From Bacteroides acidifaciens (GTDB lineage Bacteria; Bacteroidota; Bacteroidia; Bacteroidales; Bacteroidaceae), in the NCBI RefSeq assembly GCF_024623065.1, contig NZ_JANJZR010000011.1, positions 25,453 through 89,452 of the forward strand: a stretch of 64,000 nucleotides of DNA, given 5' to 3'. Shown one piece after another: positions 34,269 through 41,990 of the stretch; position 1 is the stretch's first letter, and each line of letters opens with the position of its first letter. The translations under genes were made by a program, and so were the position numbers. The notes under the pieces were generated by a model. That model was not told the DNA's origin. It searched no databases and worked only from the letters and a program-made list of their open reading frames with translations.

Positions 34269-35342
34269 CTACTCCGTAATCATCGGGCTATACCAAATTC
34301 CACCGCTGTATTCTTCGGCCTCTTCCGTTTCGGCAATGTCTATCTTCATGGGGAGTTCCTGCAATTTCTTCTTCATCTCCCGGCTCAAATAGTTATAACG
34401 CATATTGATGAACTTCAAATGGGCAATCTTATCCACATTGTCCAGCAGGAGTCGGGCACCTTCATCTTTGAGGACACCTGCCGAAATATCCATGGTTTCA
34501 AGTTGAGGGAGAATATCCGATTCTAAGAACATCTTTACAACCTCGTCCTGTTCTTCGGCATTCACAATACCCAGATAGGTCAGTTTCGGGAAACGTGCTT
34601 TGGAGAAAAGCGGACGGAAGATTTCGATATCGCCTTCAAAGCCGTAGTCTTCCACACCGGCATACAGAACCAGCTTTTCCAAATTCGGGAAATCGGATTT
34701 TAGGATGTCTTCCACCACTTCCGTAGGAAGGCCGCCGCTGATAATCTCCAGCGAGCGCAACTCCGGACGTGAAGTCTGTCCCAAGCGAAGATTATTCGTT
34801 CCTTTTATCTTCAAGTCTTTCAACTTAGGCAGAGCATTGAGCAGGGGACTGAGATCTGTCTGTTCAATCCAGGAGATTTCCTGCTCCTCCCAGTCTATAT
34901 CTCCCCAGAACAAACCTTCGAGGTGGGCAAACTTATCTTTATGTTCAAGCATTCCTTCCAATAAGGCAGAGCAGTCTTCACCTTCGTAGTCCCAGCAGCC
35001 GACAGTGATTTGCTTATATTCGGGCAGATGTTTGTCTTTCAGAATCTTATCCAATAGCTTCACATCGTTTTCATACTCATCATAGCTCAATGTATATTTC
35101 TTAGCTTCCACTTTCATTTCACGTGCTGTTTCTTCAGCAGTTTCCACATAGCCTTTCTTTGTCTTCTCTGCAATCAGTTTGTCGGCAGCCTTTTCGGCTT
35201 CTTCAACAGTCGGGTAGTTTTTCACTTGGGTCTGCCCCTCTGTTCCCAACTTACCGTAATTAACGACAACGTCTGTTCCCTGTACATCTACACTCCAGAA
35301 CTTCTGCGATTTAAAGTCTTGAAATACGAAAACTCTTTTCAT
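34269..35342 (-). CDS. STM4015-like protein with WGR domain and leucine-rich repeats
   Basis: A 357-residue protein. Residues 1 to about 75 form a WGR-like domain (KSQKFWSVDVQGTDVVVNYGKLGTEGQTQVKNYPTVEEAEKAA), a module named for Trp-Gly-Arg in PARPs and MolR; here it is YGKLGTEG. Residues about 120-330 are leucine-rich repeats of irregular length (LNALPKLKDLKIKGTNNLRL, FPNLEKLVLYAG, LPQLETMDISAG). It is the first gene of the operon and has a good promoter. It may act as a binding platform or as the protein substrate of the downstream enzymes; neither is shown. Confidence 0.83.
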   Translation of the reverse strand: MKRVFVFQDFKSQKFWSVDVQGTDVVVNYGKLGTEGQTQVKNYPTVEEAEKAADKLIAEKTKKGYVETAEETAREMKVEAKKYTLSYDEYENDVKLLDKILKDKHLPEYKQITVGCWDYEGEDCSALLEGMLEHKDKFAHLEGLFWGDIDWEEQEISWIEQTDLSPLLNALPKLKDLKIKGTNNLRLGQTSRPELRSLEIISGGLPTEVVEDILKSDFPNLEKLVLYAGVEDYGFEGDIEIFRPLFSKARFPKLTYLGIVNAEEQDEVVKMFLESDILPQLETMDISAGVLKDEGARLLLDNVDKIAHLKFINMRYNYLSREMKKKLQELPMKIDIAETEEAEEYSGGIWYSPMITE

Positions 35343-35405
35343 AATACTTTATTTTATGGTTGATATTATCCCATTCAAAGCGCAACAACGCATGAACGAT
35401 GCCTG

Positions 35406-35435
35406 CAAAAATAATTATTTTTCGCCACGTACAAA
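35406..35435 (-). promoter_or_regulatory. Promoter of the STM4011-4015-like operon
   Basis: On the minus strand TTTG (35435-35432) and TATTTTTG (35413-35406) are 18 bases apart, a good Bacteroides promoter, about 64 bases upstream of the first ATG. Confidence 0.65.
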
Positions 35436-35478
35436 GCAATCGCACACTAAACTTTCAAAACCAAGAGATATAAACAAG

Positions 35479-35512
35479 AAGGGCTGCCCCGTTTTCTTTC
35501 GGAGCAGCCCTT
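35479..35512 (-). terminator. Terminator after the first OmpA-family gene
   Basis: AAGGGCTGC (35479-35487) and GCAGCCCTT (35504-35512) form a perfect 9-bp stem. On the minus strand it is followed by CTTGTTT and lies 26 bases after the OmpA stop codon. Confidence 0.75.
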
Positions 35513-35537
35513 GCTATTCTGTTTCTATACTTCCGTA

Positions 35538-36665
35538 TTAATCTTCAATTGTACATATACTTACACGGTTCCAATCCGGTTCGGTAAACATGTCACCTAC
35601 CCCCTGACCTTCGGCAGTGATACGGGAAGCGTTAATCTTGTATCTATTGACCAGGATAGTCTTGACAGCTTCCGCACGTGCAGCGGCGATTCTGGCGTTG
35701 ACTTCCGCACTACCTTCCGGAGAAGCATATCCTTTGATAATCACCTTTGTATCAGAATGTTTCTTCATATAAGAAGCTACACGTTCCACATTGGGTAACT
35801 GCGACGCATCTACCGACGAACGGCCTTGTCTGAAAGTAACAATGGATTCCGGAACGCGGGCAGTGTTGACTACTGTTTCAACTGGAACCACCTTTGTACG
35901 ACATTCTTCCAAGTCTTTCTGCAATCCGTTGATTTGCTGGTTGGCAGTATTCAATTCACCGTCCTTGTTGTTCACTTCGGAACGGAGAGCATTAATGGAA
36001 GAGTTCAAATCGTCGATTTCCGCCTGATTGTAGGCTTTCACTTTGGCAAAGTGGTGTGTTCCATTACTTGTCTTAAAATGGTAAGTCAGTCCGGCAGTCA
36101 ACTCGAAAGCTGCATTGTTGGCATTGAAACGGCTCTTCGCATGGTTATAATCACCTTGCATATCATATACAATGGCAGGTTTGATTCCCAATGTCCATGC
36201 TTTTGATTCACCGAGATTAAAATTGAAATTCAATCCGAAGCGGGTAGACCATGAATTTTCATCACCGTCACCATTTACATAATAATGTAACCATCCCATT
36301 CCGACCACAGTTTCTATCTCAAACACACGAGGCTGACCTTGATAACTTGCGAACAGGTTCATCAGATTGACCTTACCCAATAAACTGACATCCGAAGCAT
36401 CAAAAGCCGTTTTACTCTGGGTGGTATTGATATATCCCATTCCCTGAAATCCCAAACCGAAGATAGGAGTTAATTGTTTTGAGAATCCCACTCCGAAAGC
36501 GGGACGCATACTCTTAAAGAAAGCGCTGTGAGTGAGAGGAGTGATTGCTCCTGCATTTACTCCCACAGACCAATTGTCTGCAAACTTTGTACCTTCTACT
36601 ACCGATTGGGCATTTGCAGTAAATGCGCCCAATACAAAAGCTGATAAAATAATAGATTTTTTCAT
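35538..36665 (-). CDS. OmpA-family outer-membrane protein, copy 1
   Basis: About 375 residues from the ATG at 36665 (the track start is the TTG two codons earlier). Signal peptide MKKSIILSAFVLGAFTANAQ. Residues about 25-220 are a beta-barrel with Gly/aromatic strands; about 225-265 a short coiled-coil linker (NQAEIDDLNSSINALRSEVNNKDGELNTANQQI); about 280-375 an OmpA peptidoglycan-binding domain with VIIKGYASPEGSAEVNARIAAARAEAV and the ending DWNRVSICTIED. The paralogue at 41991 is nearly the same throughout. The upstream region shares a 29-base element with that paralogue. Confidence 0.93.
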   Translation of the reverse strand: MKKSIILSAFVLGAFTANAQSVVEGTKFADNWSVGVNAGAITPLTHSAFFKSMRPAFGVGFSKQLTPIFGLGFQGMGYINTTQSKTAFDASDVSLLGKVNLMNLFASYQGQPRVFEIETVVGMGWLHYYVNGDGDENSWSTRFGLNFNFNLGESKAWTLGIKPAIVYDMQGDYNHAKSRFNANNAAFELTAGLTYHFKTSNGTHHFAKVKAYNQAEIDDLNSSINALRSEVNNKDGELNTANQQINGLQKDLEECRTKVVPVETVVNTARVPESIVTFRQGRSSVDASQLPNVERVASYMKKHSDTKVIIKGYASPEGSAEVNARIAAARAEAVKTILVNRYKINASRITAEGQGVGDMFTEPDWNRVSICTIED

Positions 36666-36774
36666 AATCAAATGTTTTTTAAACTGTGATGTTTTGCATG
36701 CTAAATCATTAGAAATGTTTTTATGTGTTCCATGCCTAACTTTTTAGTTCATAATTAAGTTCGTTATTCACACT

Positions 36775-36803
36775 AAACAACATATCGTATAAAAAATTAG
36801 TTC
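36775..36803. promoter_or_regulatory. Conserved upstream element of OmpA copy 1
   Basis: AAACAACATATCGTATAAAA followed by AATTAGTTC. The same 29 bases occur with two differences at 43164-43192 upstream of OmpA copy 2, although the two leaders differ around it. It is 110 bases from the ATG here and 46 bases in copy 2. Confidence 0.6.
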
Positions 36804-36827
36804 ACACACCCGGCAGATAATTAACAA

Positions 36828-37019
36828 CTATTCACTTAACCAACCTGCCATACGGGTTCTTGCATAGAAATAATAGAAAAACAGTCCTATCCAACTGGTA
36901 AGAAGAATCAGCACAATAGCCAACAACTTCTTTTCCCAAGGTACATAAAGACGCCCTATTTCCAAAGCTGCCTTAATAGTCAACACGAAGCCGACTACCC
37001 AAATTACAAATCCAACCAT
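36828..37019 (-). CDS. Small two-helix membrane protein
   Basis: A 63-residue protein with two hydrophobic helices (residues about 2-20, VGFVIWVVGFVLTIKAAL, and 31-52, KLLAIVLILLTSWIGLFFYYFY) and a short polar tail. WIGLFFYYFYARTR resembles the PLDc_N type of small membrane segment, but the protein is too short to assign. It sits at the edge of the envelope-stress cluster, divergent from the BrkB gene. Confidence 0.7.
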   Translation of the reverse strand: MVGFVIWVVGFVLTIKAALEIGRLYVPWEKKLLAIVLILLTSWIGLFFYYFYARTRMAGWLSE

Positions 37020-37210
37020 AACAATATAATTTAATTAAGCAATCATTTAAATATCACATTTCAATATATAACCAACAAAAGCATCTGTTGGTTTCTTGAA
37101 ATTTTACTTTTAACATAAAAACAATCAGGAATATCCTCCTATTGACATTTTTTCCGGATAATACCCGAACAAACAAATTATTACGTTCGTTAGAAAAAAG
37201 AAAATGCCCT

Positions 37211-38143
37211 ATGAAAATCTTAACTCAAAGCAAGAAAAAGTTGTCGGTATCTATTAAAATAATAAAAGATACTTTCCAAGGATTTATGGATGACAACGTC
37301 ATGAGATTGAGTGCGTCACTGGCTTACGCAACCCTGTTCTCAATCATCCCCCTGCTCTCACTCCTCGTTACTATCGGAGTATTACTCAATGTAGATTTCA
37401 CCCATCAGCTATATGCCCAACTGGAACCCATCGTCGGCTCTAAAGTGATTGATGCGCTTCAAGTAATTATGGAAAATGCAGAGACTACCGAATCCTTTTC
37501 ATTCGCCACTATCATCAGCGTAGGCGTCATGATATTCGGCGCAACGACTGTTTTCGCGGAAATACAAAGTTCACTGAACACCATTTGGGGAATAAAAGCC
37601 GTTCCTAAGAAAAGTTGGCTCAAATACATCCAAAACCGATTGCTATCTTTCTCTGTTATCATAGTTTTTGCTTTCATTCTGCTAATCACTTTTACCATTA
37701 GCAACCTCATCACGGAATTAAGCAACAAATTCATTACCAATCATCCGGATATAGCAGAATCTTTAGTGAAGACAATAGGAATGATTATTAATATAGGTGT
37801 AACCACTGTCATCTTCACTCTTATCTTCAAAATATTGCCGGATGCGAAAATTAAAAGCAAAGATGTATTTATAGGAGCGCTTGTCACTACCGTTTTATTA
37901 TTAATCGGACAATGGGGAATATCCTTTTATATCGGATTTGCCAATATTGAAACCGTATATGGAGCGGCGGCGTTCATGGCTATTTTCATTACATGGATTT
38001 ATTATTCAGCCATTATCATATATACAGGAGCGGAATTTACGAAAGCATGGGCGAACGAGTTAGGTGGGAAGATTTTTCCTGACGAATATGCCGTGGCAAC
38101 CAAAGTCATTGAAATACGTGAAGAGAACAAGCCTGTCAATTAA
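37211..38143 (+). CDS. YihY/BrkB family inner-membrane protein
   Basis: About 310 residues from the ATG at 37211 (MKILTQSKKKLSV); the track start at 37142 is a TTG with no further support. Six hydrophobic segments are visible, among them LSASLAYATLFSIIPLLSLLVTIGVLL, ATIISVGVMIFGATTVFAEI and AAFMAIFITWIYYSAIIIYTGAEF, with the family phrase NTIWGIK. BrkB/YihY proteins are widespread; an earlier RNase BN label was shown to be wrong and the function remains uncertain. It precedes a hairpin shared with the convergent gene. Confidence 0.92.
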   Translation: MKILTQSKKKLSVSIKIIKDTFQGFMDDNVMRLSASLAYATLFSIIPLLSLLVTIGVLLNVDFTHQLYAQLEPIVGSKVIDALQVIMENAETTESFSFATIISVGVMIFGATTVFAEIQSSLNTIWGIKAVPKKSWLKYIQNRLLSFSVIIVFAFILLITFTISNLITELSNKFITNHPDIAESLVKTIGMIINIGVTTVIFTLIFKILPDAKIKSKDVFIGALVTTVLLLIGQWGISFYIGFANIETVYGAAAFMAIFITWIYYSAIIIYTGAEFTKAWANELGGKIFPDEYAVATKVIEIREENKPVN

Positions 38144-38150
38144 CTTCAAG

Positions 38151-38191
38151 CACCAGTTTCAGTAGCAATTATTATCTATCTGAAACTGGTG
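38151..38191. terminator. Hairpin between convergent genes
   Basis: CACCAGTTTCAG (38151-38162) and CTGAAACTGGTG (38180-38191) form a perfect 12-bp stem 7 bases after the BrkB stop codon. There is no clear T-run, so efficiency is uncertain. Confidence 0.6.
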
Positions 38192-38212
38192 ACAGGCAAA
38201 CAAACAAGCAGC

Positions 38213-38401
38213 TTATCTTCTGGCATTTGCCGAGAGTGTATATATCTCGCCCTTATTCTCACTTTCTTTTATCCGGTTTCTCATACGTACCATTTTTCTC
38301 AATTTCTCAGTCTTCCTACCTGACGAAAAATGATATATAATTGCACCAATAGCTGAGCCTACTGTCAGCCGAAGCCATAAATTGAAATTATTAGTTTTCA
38401 T
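38213..38401 (-). CDS. Small YtxH-like membrane protein
   Basis: A 62-residue protein from the ATG at 38401. One hydrophobic stretch (LWLRLTVGSAIGAIIYHFSS) followed by a basic region (GRKTEKLRKMVRMRNRIKE). The GSAIGAIIYHF segment resembles the membrane anchor of the YtxH-like protein encoded next to it (GSVIGALAYRF). It belongs to the same minus-strand stress group. Confidence 0.65.
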   Translation of the reverse strand: MKTNNFNLWLRLTVGSAIGAIIYHFSSGRKTEKLRKMVRMRNRIKESENKGEIYTLSANARR

Positions 38402-38538
38402 AATCAATTTGTTTTAATGGTTAATTATTCAGAATACTCTTAGTTATCATCATAATTGTTCTCCCACCAATAAATAGTAAAAGGGGAGAATAGCTTTCAC
38501 TTACACTATCCTCCCATTGCAGAACAACAAACCCCTAA

Positions 38539-38835
38539 CTATTTCTTAGCCTTATCCGCCATAGTATGGACTTTATCTCTCACATCATCCGCTTTTTCGG
38601 CAACATAAAAGGTTCCTTCAGCTACCTTATCAGCCACTTTTGTTCCAGCATCCAATACCTTGTCATTTACCGTATCAATCAAATTAACACCGTCTCCGGT
38701 TACTTTCTGAAATGCATGATTTACTTTCTCTTTCACACGCTTTCCTTTGGGAGAACGCCAAAAACGATAAGCCAACGCACCAATTACCGAACCTACTCCC
38801 AGTCCGATAAGAAAATTAGATTTTCCACTTTCCAT
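38539..38835 (-). CDS. YtxH-like stress protein, copy 1
   Basis: A 98-residue protein: a Gly-rich membrane anchor (NFLIGLGVGSVIGALAYRFWRS) followed by a long amphipathic helix with repeated KVxDxxxKVADKVAEG-like heptads and Lys-rich ends. This is the layout of YtxH, a general-stress protein in Bacillus. A similar protein is encoded at 61842. It is placed between the small YtxH-like gene and the GlsB gene, 30 bases from the latter, and is likely cotranscribed. Confidence 0.82.
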   Translation of the reverse strand: MESGKSNFLIGLGVGSVIGALAYRFWRSPKGKRVKEKVNHAFQKVTGDGVNLIDTVNDKVLDAGTKVADKVAEGTFYVAEKADDVRDKVHTMADKAKK

Positions 38836-38865
38836 AATGAAGTTTAAGTTTTAAAAGTTAATAAA

Positions 38866-39126
38866 TCAGAGTTCTTCGCTTCTGGGGTGTTTTCTAAATA
38901 AGGACAAAATCCATAATAGCAATACAGCACCCACAACCGAAGTTATAAGACTACCTAAAATACCGCCGGCAGCGATACCTAATAAACCGAATACCCAGCC
39001 GCCTAAAAGGCCACCGATAATACCTACAACTAAATTAATCCAAAGGCCGAAACCTCCTCCTCTCATAATCTTTCCGGCTAAGAAACCGGAAACAATTCCA
39101 ATGACAATGTACCAAATTACACTCAT
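38866..39126 (-). CDS. GlsB/YeaQ/YmgE family stress-response membrane protein
   Basis: An 86-residue protein made of three short hydrophobic helices rich in glycine: IWYIVIGIVSGFLAGKIMRGGGFG, INLVVGIIGGLLGGWVFGLLG and IAAGGILGSLITSVVGAVLLLWIL. GKIMRGGGFGL and the GxxxGG repeats are typical of the GlsB/YeaQ (transglycosylase-associated) family, which is induced by general stress. It is the promoter-proximal gene of the small minus-strand group with the YtxH-like genes. Confidence 0.92.
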   Translation of the reverse strand: MSVIWYIVIGIVSGFLAGKIMRGGGFGLWINLVVGIIGGLLGGWVFGLLGIAAGGILGSLITSVVGAVLLLWILSLFRKHPRSEEL

Positions 39127-39386
39127 AATTAAAAAATTTAGGTTTATATATAAATTTCAAAAAAGGGTTTACTATTTTCTCCAGTTATAATAAGATTCTC
39201 ATTTTATTTAAAAACGTCTTTTAGTATCATTTAGTTTCAATTCAACCCAACATTTTAACACATATTTTGTATTTATCATATTTTAGCAACATCACGAACA
39301 ATATTAAGAATGATTAAAAGCTCCATCTAAACTTCTTTATTCCACAATATGTTTTACTAAATGTAAAACATTAAAAATACCGAAAT

Positions 39387-39653
39387 ATGAAAAATTGCGA
39401 TAATTTATTTATTACAGACCAAGCCGAGTATGAGAACATACATAAGATGTGCTCGGACGCATACACCCAAGGACGTATGGCAGAAAGAACCCTGGCTATC
39501 GAAGCTTACAGATTACGTTGCCACCATCTGTTTGGCAACAGATGCATGACACGCTCCTCCTTCGGAACGTTAACCAAAAAAATATGTGATGGAGATTGCC
39601 GGTATCTGAAGCAATACAAATCGGAATTAAATAAACTGGAATCCGATAAATGA
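39387..39653 (+). CDS. Small cysteine-containing protein of unknown function
   Basis: An 88-residue hydrophilic protein without signal peptide. It has six cysteines, four of them clustered toward the C-terminal half (RCHHLFGNRC, CDGDCRYL), which could bind a metal, and the N-terminal half is helical (AEYENIHKMCSDAYTQGRMAERTLAIEAYRLR). I do not recognise a family. It stands alone on the plus strand within the stress cluster and its stop codon overlaps the foot of a terminator hairpin. Confidence 0.7.
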   Translation: MKNCDNLFITDQAEYENIHKMCSDAYTQGRMAERTLAIEAYRLRCHHLFGNRCMTRSSFGTLTKKICDGDCRYLKQYKSELNKLESDK

Positions 39654-39679
39654 AAGGACAGTGGTTATCCTGTCCTTTC
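39652..39679 (+). terminator. Terminator overlapping the stop of the small Cys protein gene
   Basis: GAAAGGACAG (39652-39661) and CTGTCCTTTC (39670-39679) form a perfect 10-bp stem with an 8-base loop. The T-run is short, so it is a probable rather than certain terminator. Confidence 0.6.
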
Positions 39680-39736
39680 TGAAGGTAATAATGAAAATAC
39701 TATGTTTCTGATGTATGAAACATATTTCAACAAAGT

Positions 39737-40039
39737 TTAATCAAGCGTCTTTTTCACTTCTTTTTTGACATTATTATAGCCTTCCTTTATTTCTTTCTTT
39801 GCTTTATCAGCTCCTTCCTTGACCTGCTCTTTAGTTTCCTTCCAAGCTTCCTTCACACTATCCGCTCCCGCTTCCATTTTATCAGAAGCTTTATCAAGTG
39901 CCCTATCGGCAGATTCCTTCGCGTTCTCAATCCGGTTGTTAACCTTATCCTGCGTTCTTTTATCCCTGCAAGAGGTAAAAGACAATGATACAACACATAT
40001 TAATGCCAAAGCCGCAAACATCTTTTTTTTCATTTTCAT
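39737..40039 (-). CDS. LEA/apolipoprotein-like lipoprotein
   Basis: A 100-residue lipoprotein; signal peptide MKMKKKMFAALALICVVSLSFTSC with lipobox FTSC. The mature part is one long charged amphipathic helix with 11-residue-type repeats (ESADRALDKASDKMEAGADSVKEAWKETKEQVKEGADKAKKEI), like LEA group 3 or apolipoprotein repeats. Such proteins protect membranes or proteins in stress. It fits the surrounding stress cluster. Confidence 0.8.
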   Translation of the reverse strand: MKMKKKMFAALALICVVSLSFTSCRDKRTQDKVNNRIENAKESADRALDKASDKMEAGADSVKEAWKETKEQVKEGADKAKKEIKEGYNNVKKEVKKTLD

Positions 40040-40152
40040 ATTCTCTCAAATTAGTTAGTTTACAATATAGAACAAAGATTTCCGGCGAAAGTTTTCCTAG
40101 CAGCTTCTTTCGCCGGAAATAAAAATTGAACTTGATTTAATAATCTAAATCA

Positions 40153-40260
40153 TTACTTCTTATCCGACTTTTTGCCGGAAGTTGCACATTTGCTTTCTTT
40201 AGCCTGAGTTTCCTTTTTGGCACTCTTTGCTTCCTGTTTTTTTTCAGTTTTCTTATTCAT
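40153..40260 (-). CDS. 35-residue lysine-rich protein (too short for the ORF track)
   Basis: From ATG at 40260: MNKKTEKKQEAKSAKKETQA and on to a C-terminus rich in Lys and Ser, stop at 40153. About a third of the residues are lysine and it is entirely hydrophilic. It lies 49 bases downstream of the Mn-catalase stop, on the same strand, in the stress cluster. I know of no function; codon content and position make it plausible but not certain. Confidence 0.5.
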   Translation of the reverse strand: MNKKTEKKQEAKSAKKETQAKESKCATSGKKSDKK

Positions 40261-40309
40261 AACACAAAATATTAGAAGTTAGTAAATAAAATTATTTATA
40301 TGCAGCCGT

Positions 40310-41266
40310 TTATTTTTTGCTGCCTTTTTCTGATTTCTGATAATCACACCACGTCAGTTCCTTTTCAGGAGTGACGGAAAGCACTTCATTGCTGCGTTCG
40401 TCAGACAACTGTTTGTCCATTTGAGCAACTTGTTCTTCAGTGCGTTCCGTTCCTTCCGGTTTTCTGTCCACCAGTCCGTTTGTCTTTCTCACTTCTCCCA
40501 GCGGGTCGTCAATATACTGCCACTCTTCTTTCAATCGTGAGCTCTCACCTTTATTCCACGGACCACGGTACTCTTCACCTTTTGACAGATCAAAGTAAAG
40601 GTTACTATACTTTGGCGAAGTCTGCAACACTGCAGGTGGGAAATTCGGCTGAATGGTATTCAAAGCAGCTTCAAATTGCTGGAAGTGCGTAACTTCACGA
40701 GTCATCAGGAAAACAAGAGTTTCTCTCACCGAAGGATCCTCTGTAAACTTCAGAAGATTTTCATAGCCAATCTTAGCACGACATTCGTTCGCCATATTAG
40801 TCTGGAGATCTACCGTAAGTTCCGCATTGGCAGATACATAGCTTCCGCACCACGGATTTCCGTTACTGTCTGTCAACATCGGGCTACCGGGAGCTACCAC
40901 CACACATTGCGGATTTGTAAACGCCTGTTGAATAAGTTCTTCCTTAGCAGACTTACCGTCCATCAGTTTACGAATATCCATCGTCTCTACAGCATCCTTC
41001 ATCTCACCGTTGACCGGTCCGAGAAGCATCTGAATAGTAGCTCCCACTATTTCGAGATGCGCCAACTCTTCTGTAGCAATATCCATAAGCATGTCATACT
41101 TGTCCGGGAACGGATTATGACAACTGAAAGCTTGTACAAAATATTGCATAGCTGAAGTTAGTTCTCCATTAGCACCACCGAATGCCTCCAGCAATATGCG
41201 TGCGAAACGCGGGTCCGGTCTGGAAACACGGGCATTGAATTGCAAATCTTTTACATGATAAAACAT
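40310..41266 (-). CDS. Manganese catalase
   Basis: A 318-residue non-haem catalase that disproportionates hydrogen peroxide at a dimanganese centre. The ferritin-like four-helix bundle carries the metal ligands in FGGANGELTSAMQYF (Glu), ATEELAHLEIV (Glu and His), NECRAKIGYENLL (Glu) and MTREVTHFQQFEAAL (Glu and His). The C-terminal 60 residues are polar and variable, as usual. Its placement with the other small stress genes suggests common regulation. Confidence 0.92.
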   Translation of the reverse strand: MFYHVKDLQFNARVSRPDPRFARILLEAFGGANGELTSAMQYFVQAFSCHNPFPDKYDMLMDIATEELAHLEIVGATIQMLLGPVNGEMKDAVETMDIRKLMDGKSAKEELIQQAFTNPQCVVVAPGSPMLTDSNGNPWCGSYVSANAELTVDLQTNMANECRAKIGYENLLKFTEDPSVRETLVFLMTREVTHFQQFEAALNTIQPNFPPAVLQTSPKYSNLYFDLSKGEEYRGPWNKGESSRLKEEWQYIDDPLGEVRKTNGLVDRKPEGTERTEEQVAQMDKQLSDERSNEVLSVTPEKELTWCDYQKSEKGSKK

Positions 41267-41376
41267 AATCGATTTTTTTAAGTTAGTAATTCAGGTTGAT
41301 TAAGATGTACATCTATATTTATAACATGTTGTTTTATATATTCACGCATTCTCTCAATGCGACATCGTCAGAAAAA

Positions 41377-41408
41377 TATGCCGGATAGCATAAATGCCGT
41401 CCGGCATA
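41377..41408 (-). terminator. Terminator after the beta-barrel gene
   Basis: TATGCCGGA (41377-41385) and TCCGGCATA (41400-41408) form a perfect 9-bp stem; on the minus strand it is followed by TTTTTC. It lies just after the stop codon at 41419. Confidence 0.75.
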
Positions 41409-41418
41409 CAATTAAGAA

Positions 41419-41934
41419 TCAGAATTTATAACCATAACCTAACATGATAACGACATTGTCATCCTCGGCAAACATAAATTTCGCTTCTGCGTTTAAAAAA
41501 CTACGTTCTGACAAAGGTAAAGTAATACCGCCTCCAAGATTAAAAGCAAATTTGGTTGAGTTACTCCTATCCACCTGGGTGGTCACGCCATTCACCTCGA
41601 CATCCTGCTTTCCATAGAAATTGTTCTGCATACCAATTCCCGCAAGAGGATAAACGGAAAATCCTTGTCCATCCTTACTGAAATTGAACACATAATGGAA
41701 GTTTACATTCACATCCAGTCCCGTTGCTTTGTCTTTCGGGAAAAAGAATGTGAGGTCAGGAGCTATCCTAAGATTATTGGCAATCGCATAGCGTCCCTGT
41801 GCTTGCAAGCCGAATCTCTCGTAATTAGTCTGGTAACCAAGGCTTCCCATTAAAGAGCCCTCACCTTTTCTAGTTTGAGCATTCACTCCGAAAGCAGTCA
41901 TTGCTACTAAAATCAATAATAAAAACTTTTTCAT
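41419..41934 (-). CDS. Outer-membrane beta-barrel protein
   Basis: A 171-residue protein from the ATG at 41934, with signal peptide MKKFLLLILVAMTAFGVNAQ. The mature part is an eight-strand-like barrel with alternating aromatic strands (GSLMGSLGYQTNYERFGLQAQGRY, NVNFHYVFNF, FSVYPLAGIGMQN, FNLGGGITLPL) and it ends in VVIMLGYGYKF, a C-terminal aromatic that fits BAM recognition. No ligand can be proposed. It lies 57 bases downstream of OmpA copy 2 and is likely in its operon. Confidence 0.88.
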   Translation of the reverse strand: MKKFLLLILVAMTAFGVNAQTRKGEGSLMGSLGYQTNYERFGLQAQGRYAIANNLRIAPDLTFFFPKDKATGLDVNVNFHYVFNFSKDGQGFSVYPLAGIGMQNNFYGKQDVEVNGVTTQVDRSNSTKFAFNLGGGITLPLSERSFLNAEAKFMFAEDDNVVIMLGYGYKF

Positions 41935-41990
41935 AATCAAGGCATTTAGTTAATAATATATTTCATCTAAAACAAAACTCTCATTCCTTA

